Positions 37,922-39,887 of a stretch of 39,887 nt of DNA are shown here, piece by piece. Every line of letters starts with the position of its first letter. Within the stretch, counting starts at the first letter, position 1. The DNA is from Gemmataceae bacterium (GTDB lineage: Bacteria > Planctomycetota > Planctomycetia > Gemmatales > Gemmataceae): contig JADLBT010000200.1 of the NCBI GenBank assembly GCA_020847555.1, forward strand, positions 1 to 39,887. The letters run 5' to 3'. A model generated the notes under the pieces. It searched no databases, was not told the origin of the DNA, and worked only from the letters and a program-made list of their open reading frames with translations. Both the position numbers and the translations under genes were made by a program.

Positions 37922-39835
37922 TCAGCTCTGGGGCTCTTCCAGATACGTGTAGCCTTCCAGCCCCGACTCGTAGAAGCGCAGCATCTGCCGCGACTCGTTC
38001 AGCGAGATGCGCCCCGCCCGCACGGCCCGCTCGACGTCCTTGCGCATGCGGGTGATTAGCTCGTCGGCGGAATACTGGACATACGCGAGCACCTCGCGCA
38101 CCGTGTCGCCCTTGATGACCTCGTCGAGGTTGATCTCGCCGTCGTCGTCGAGGCTGACGTGGACCGCGTTCGTGTCGCCGAACAGGTTGTGCAGGTCGCC
38201 GAGGATCTCCTGGTACGCGCCGAGCAGGAACGCGCCGAGGTAGTACGGCTCGCCGGTGAACGGGTGCAACTCGAGCGTGTTGCGCACGTCGCGCAGGTCG
38301 ATGAACTGGTCGATCTTGCCGTCCGAGTCGCAGGTGATGTCGCCGAGCACCGCCCGCCGCGACGGCGCCTCGTTCAGCCGGTGAATCGGCATGATCGGGA
38401 ATAGCTGCTTGACGGCCCAGCTGTCCGGCATCGACTGGAAGATCGAGAAGTTGCAGAAGTACGTGTCCGACAGCAGCGGCTGCAACCCCTGCAGTTCCTC
38501 CGGGACGTAGTCCATCTCGCGGACCATCTTGAGCACCTTGCCGCACACCGCCCAGAACAGCCGCTCGGCAAGGGCGCGCATCTCGATCGTCAGCTGGCCG
38601 AGGTTGAACAGCGACAGCGTCTCGTCCATCGTCTGGACGGCGTCGTGGTAGCTCTCCAGCAGGTTCTTCTTCGACAGGTCGCGGTACGTCCCCTGCAGCT
38701 CGACGACCTGCTGCGGGGCGTCGTCGGGGATCTCCGGCGGCACCTGGAAGCGGTCGAAGTTGGACACGCCGAGGACGTCGAACACCAGGACGCTGTGGTA
38801 CGCGACGACCGCCCGGCCGGACTCGGAGATGATGTTCGGATGCGGGACGCCGGAGTCGTCGCAGACGCTCTTGATGCGGAAGACGACGTCGTTGGCGTAC
38901 TCCTGCAGCGTGTAGTTGACGGACGACTCGAAGTCGGTCTGCGAGCCGTCGTAGTCGATGCCGAGGCCGCCGCCGACGTCGAGGTACTTCACGCCGGCAC
39001 CGACACGGTGCAGCTCAACGTACACGCGGGCCGCCTCGGTCAGGGCGTTCTTGATGTTGCGGATGTTGGTGATCTGACTGCCGAGGTGGAAGTGGACCAG
39101 CTGGAGGGAGTCGGACAGGTCGCGTTCCTTGAGGTACTCGAACGCCTCCAGCGTTTCGGTCAGCGTCAGGCCGAACTTCGACCGGAAGCCCGCGCTGTAC
39201 TTCCAGCGCCCCGCCCCGCGCGACGCGAGCTTGACGCGGATGCCGATCACCGGCTTGACGCGCAGCTCCTCGGCGTAGCGGACGATCGTCTCCAGCTCGG
39301 TGAACTTCTCGACCACCGGAATGATGTTCTTGCCGATCTTGCGGGCCAGGACGGTCATCTTGATGAATTCGTCGTCCTTGAACCCGTTGCAGATGATTGG
39401 CGTGTCCATGCCGTTGGACAGCGCGAGAACGGCGAGCAGTTCGGGCTTGGACCCCGCTTCGAGGCCGAACCCGTACGGCTTGCCGAAGTCGAGGAACTCC
39501 TCGACGACGTGGCGCTGCTGGTTGACCTTGATCGGATAGACGCAGGTGTACTCGCCCTGGTAGTCAAACTCGTTGATGGCCGCCTTGAAGGCGTCGTGAA
39601 TCTCACCGACGCGGTGGCGCAGAATGTCGGTGAAGCGGAGCAGGATGGGCAACTGGATACCGCGCGTCTGCAGCTGATCGACCAGCTCCTTCAGGTCGAT
39701 CACGCGGTCCGCCTTCTTGGTCGGCAGGACGGTGACGTGGCCCTGCCTGTTAATGGAGAAGTAACCTTTCCCCCACTGGCGGACGCGGTACGTTTCCAGG
39801 GAATCCTGGACCTTCCATTTATCCATCAATTCCAT
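37922..39835 (-). CDS. speA: Biosynthetic arginine decarboxylase
   Basis: SpeA is the PLP-dependent biosynthetic arginine decarboxylase that makes agmatine for polyamine synthesis. The 637-residue product has the PLP lysine motif YPIKVNQQRHVVEEF (about 97-111), GFGLEAGSKPELLAVLAL, the catalytic-domain LVHFHLGSQITNIRNIKNAL, YLDVGGGLGIDYDG and SESGRAVVAYHSVLVFDV. The late segments SDTYFCNFSIFQSMPDSWAV and DITCDSDGKIDQF (where the second active-site residues lie) are also intact. Length and motif order match the family (about 630-660). ATG 39835 is used; an alternative in-frame TTG is 3 nt upstream. No agmatinase or spermidine synthase gene is in the window. A partial family-1 palindrome lies just upstream. 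Confidence 0.95.
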   Translation of the reverse strand: MELMDKWKVQDSLETYRVRQWGKGYFSINRQGHVTVLPTKKADRVIDLKELVDQLQTRGIQLPILLRFTDILRHRVGEIHDAFKAAINEFDYQGEYTCVYPIKVNQQRHVVEEFLDFGKPYGFGLEAGSKPELLAVLALSNGMDTPIICNGFKDDEFIKMTVLARKIGKNIIPVVEKFTELETIVRYAEELRVKPVIGIRVKLASRGAGRWKYSAGFRSKFGLTLTETLEAFEYLKERDLSDSLQLVHFHLGSQITNIRNIKNALTEAARVYVELHRVGAGVKYLDVGGGLGIDYDGSQTDFESSVNYTLQEYANDVVFRIKSVCDDSGVPHPNIISESGRAVVAYHSVLVFDVLGVSNFDRFQVPPEIPDDAPQQVVELQGTYRDLSKKNLLESYHDAVQTMDETLSLFNLGQLTIEMRALAERLFWAVCGKVLKMVREMDYVPEELQGLQPLLSDTYFCNFSIFQSMPDSWAVKQLFPIMPIHRLNEAPSRRAVLGDITCDSDGKIDQFIDLRDVRNTLELHPFTGEPYYLGAFLLGAYQEILGDLHNLFGDTNAVHVSLDDDGEINLDEVIKGDTVREVLAYVQYSADELITRMRKDVERAVRAGRISLNESRQMLRFYESGLEGYTYLEEPQS

Positions 39836-39878
39836 CAAGGGAGCCTTTCTCGCAGCGGTCAGCGGTCCGTGGTCAGGT

Positions 39879-39887
39879 GAAAGCCCA
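39879..39887. repeat. Family-1 palindrome, cut by the window edge
   Basis: The last nine bases, GAAAGCCCA, match the left arm start of the other copies. The preceding CAGCGGTCAGCGGTCCGTGG run resembles the flanks of the copy at 17046. The rest of the element lies beyond the window. Confidence 0.5.

Noticed and set aside
1939..39887. CRISPR array
   Set aside because: The repeated palindromes are dispersed over the whole window with no regular spacers and no cas genes.

Overview
The window is a high-GC, gene-dense bacterial chromosome segment that most resembles a planctomycete of the Gemmata type. The pointers are a DUF1501 protein, a very large PA14/multi-haem/sorbosone-dehydrogenase-like protein, a DUF2760 protein, many secreted proteins of unknown function, and two families of dispersed GC-rich palindromes. 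Taxonomy is inferred from gene content only. No rRNA, tRNA, transposase or CRISPR array was seen.

Layout. Positions 1-7119 (minus strand) hold a type VI secretion (T6SS) operon transcribed tssE-tssF-tssG-tssK-tssL-tssM, with tssM cut by the window edge. These are baseplate (E, F, G, K) and membrane-complex (L, M) genes; sheath, tube, spike, ClpV and TssJ genes are not in the window. tssF carries an in-frame TAG at codon 8, and TssM lacks the usual P-loop. Positions 7393-14284 encode an M30-like secreted metallopeptidase, a small unknown protein, a membrane-anchored phospholipase-D/Nuc-like protein, a secreted dihaem cytochrome c, a Gly-rich secreted protein and a secreted SnoaL-like protein. 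Positions 14680-19855 hold a degenerate ImmA/IrrE-like protein, a TPR protein, a DUF1501 protein and a lipoprotein.

Positions 19964-23000 hold an M24 aminopeptidase-like gene divergent from a ubiE/menG-hemE pair (quinone and haem biosynthesis). Positions 23099-30616 hold the 1,442-residue pentahaem protein, a HerA-like ATPase, a PHP-domain phosphoesterase and a DUF2760 protein. Positions 30906-35680 hold mnmG (tRNA wobble-uridine modification) and, behind a near-consensus promoter and a long structured leader, a response regulator with an excisionase-type HTH followed by a soluble histidine kinase. Positions 35954-39835 hold a Kdo-hydroxylase homologue (implying Kdo-containing LPS), a class-I glutamine-amidotransferase-like protein that has lost its catalytic Cys and His, and the biosynthetic arginine decarboxylase speA.

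The most unusual signal is a dispersed palindrome family with core arms GCCCACGGG and CCCGTGGGC and a 6-nt loop. Eight sites are visible, in convergent intergenic regions, inside the tss operon, upstream of genes and, in frame, inside the mnmG coding sequence. Bases outside the core arms differ between copies but stay complementary within each copy, as expected if the hairpin itself is maintained. A second family (arm ACCAGCCCGGAGCGCCAGCG) occurs at five sites.
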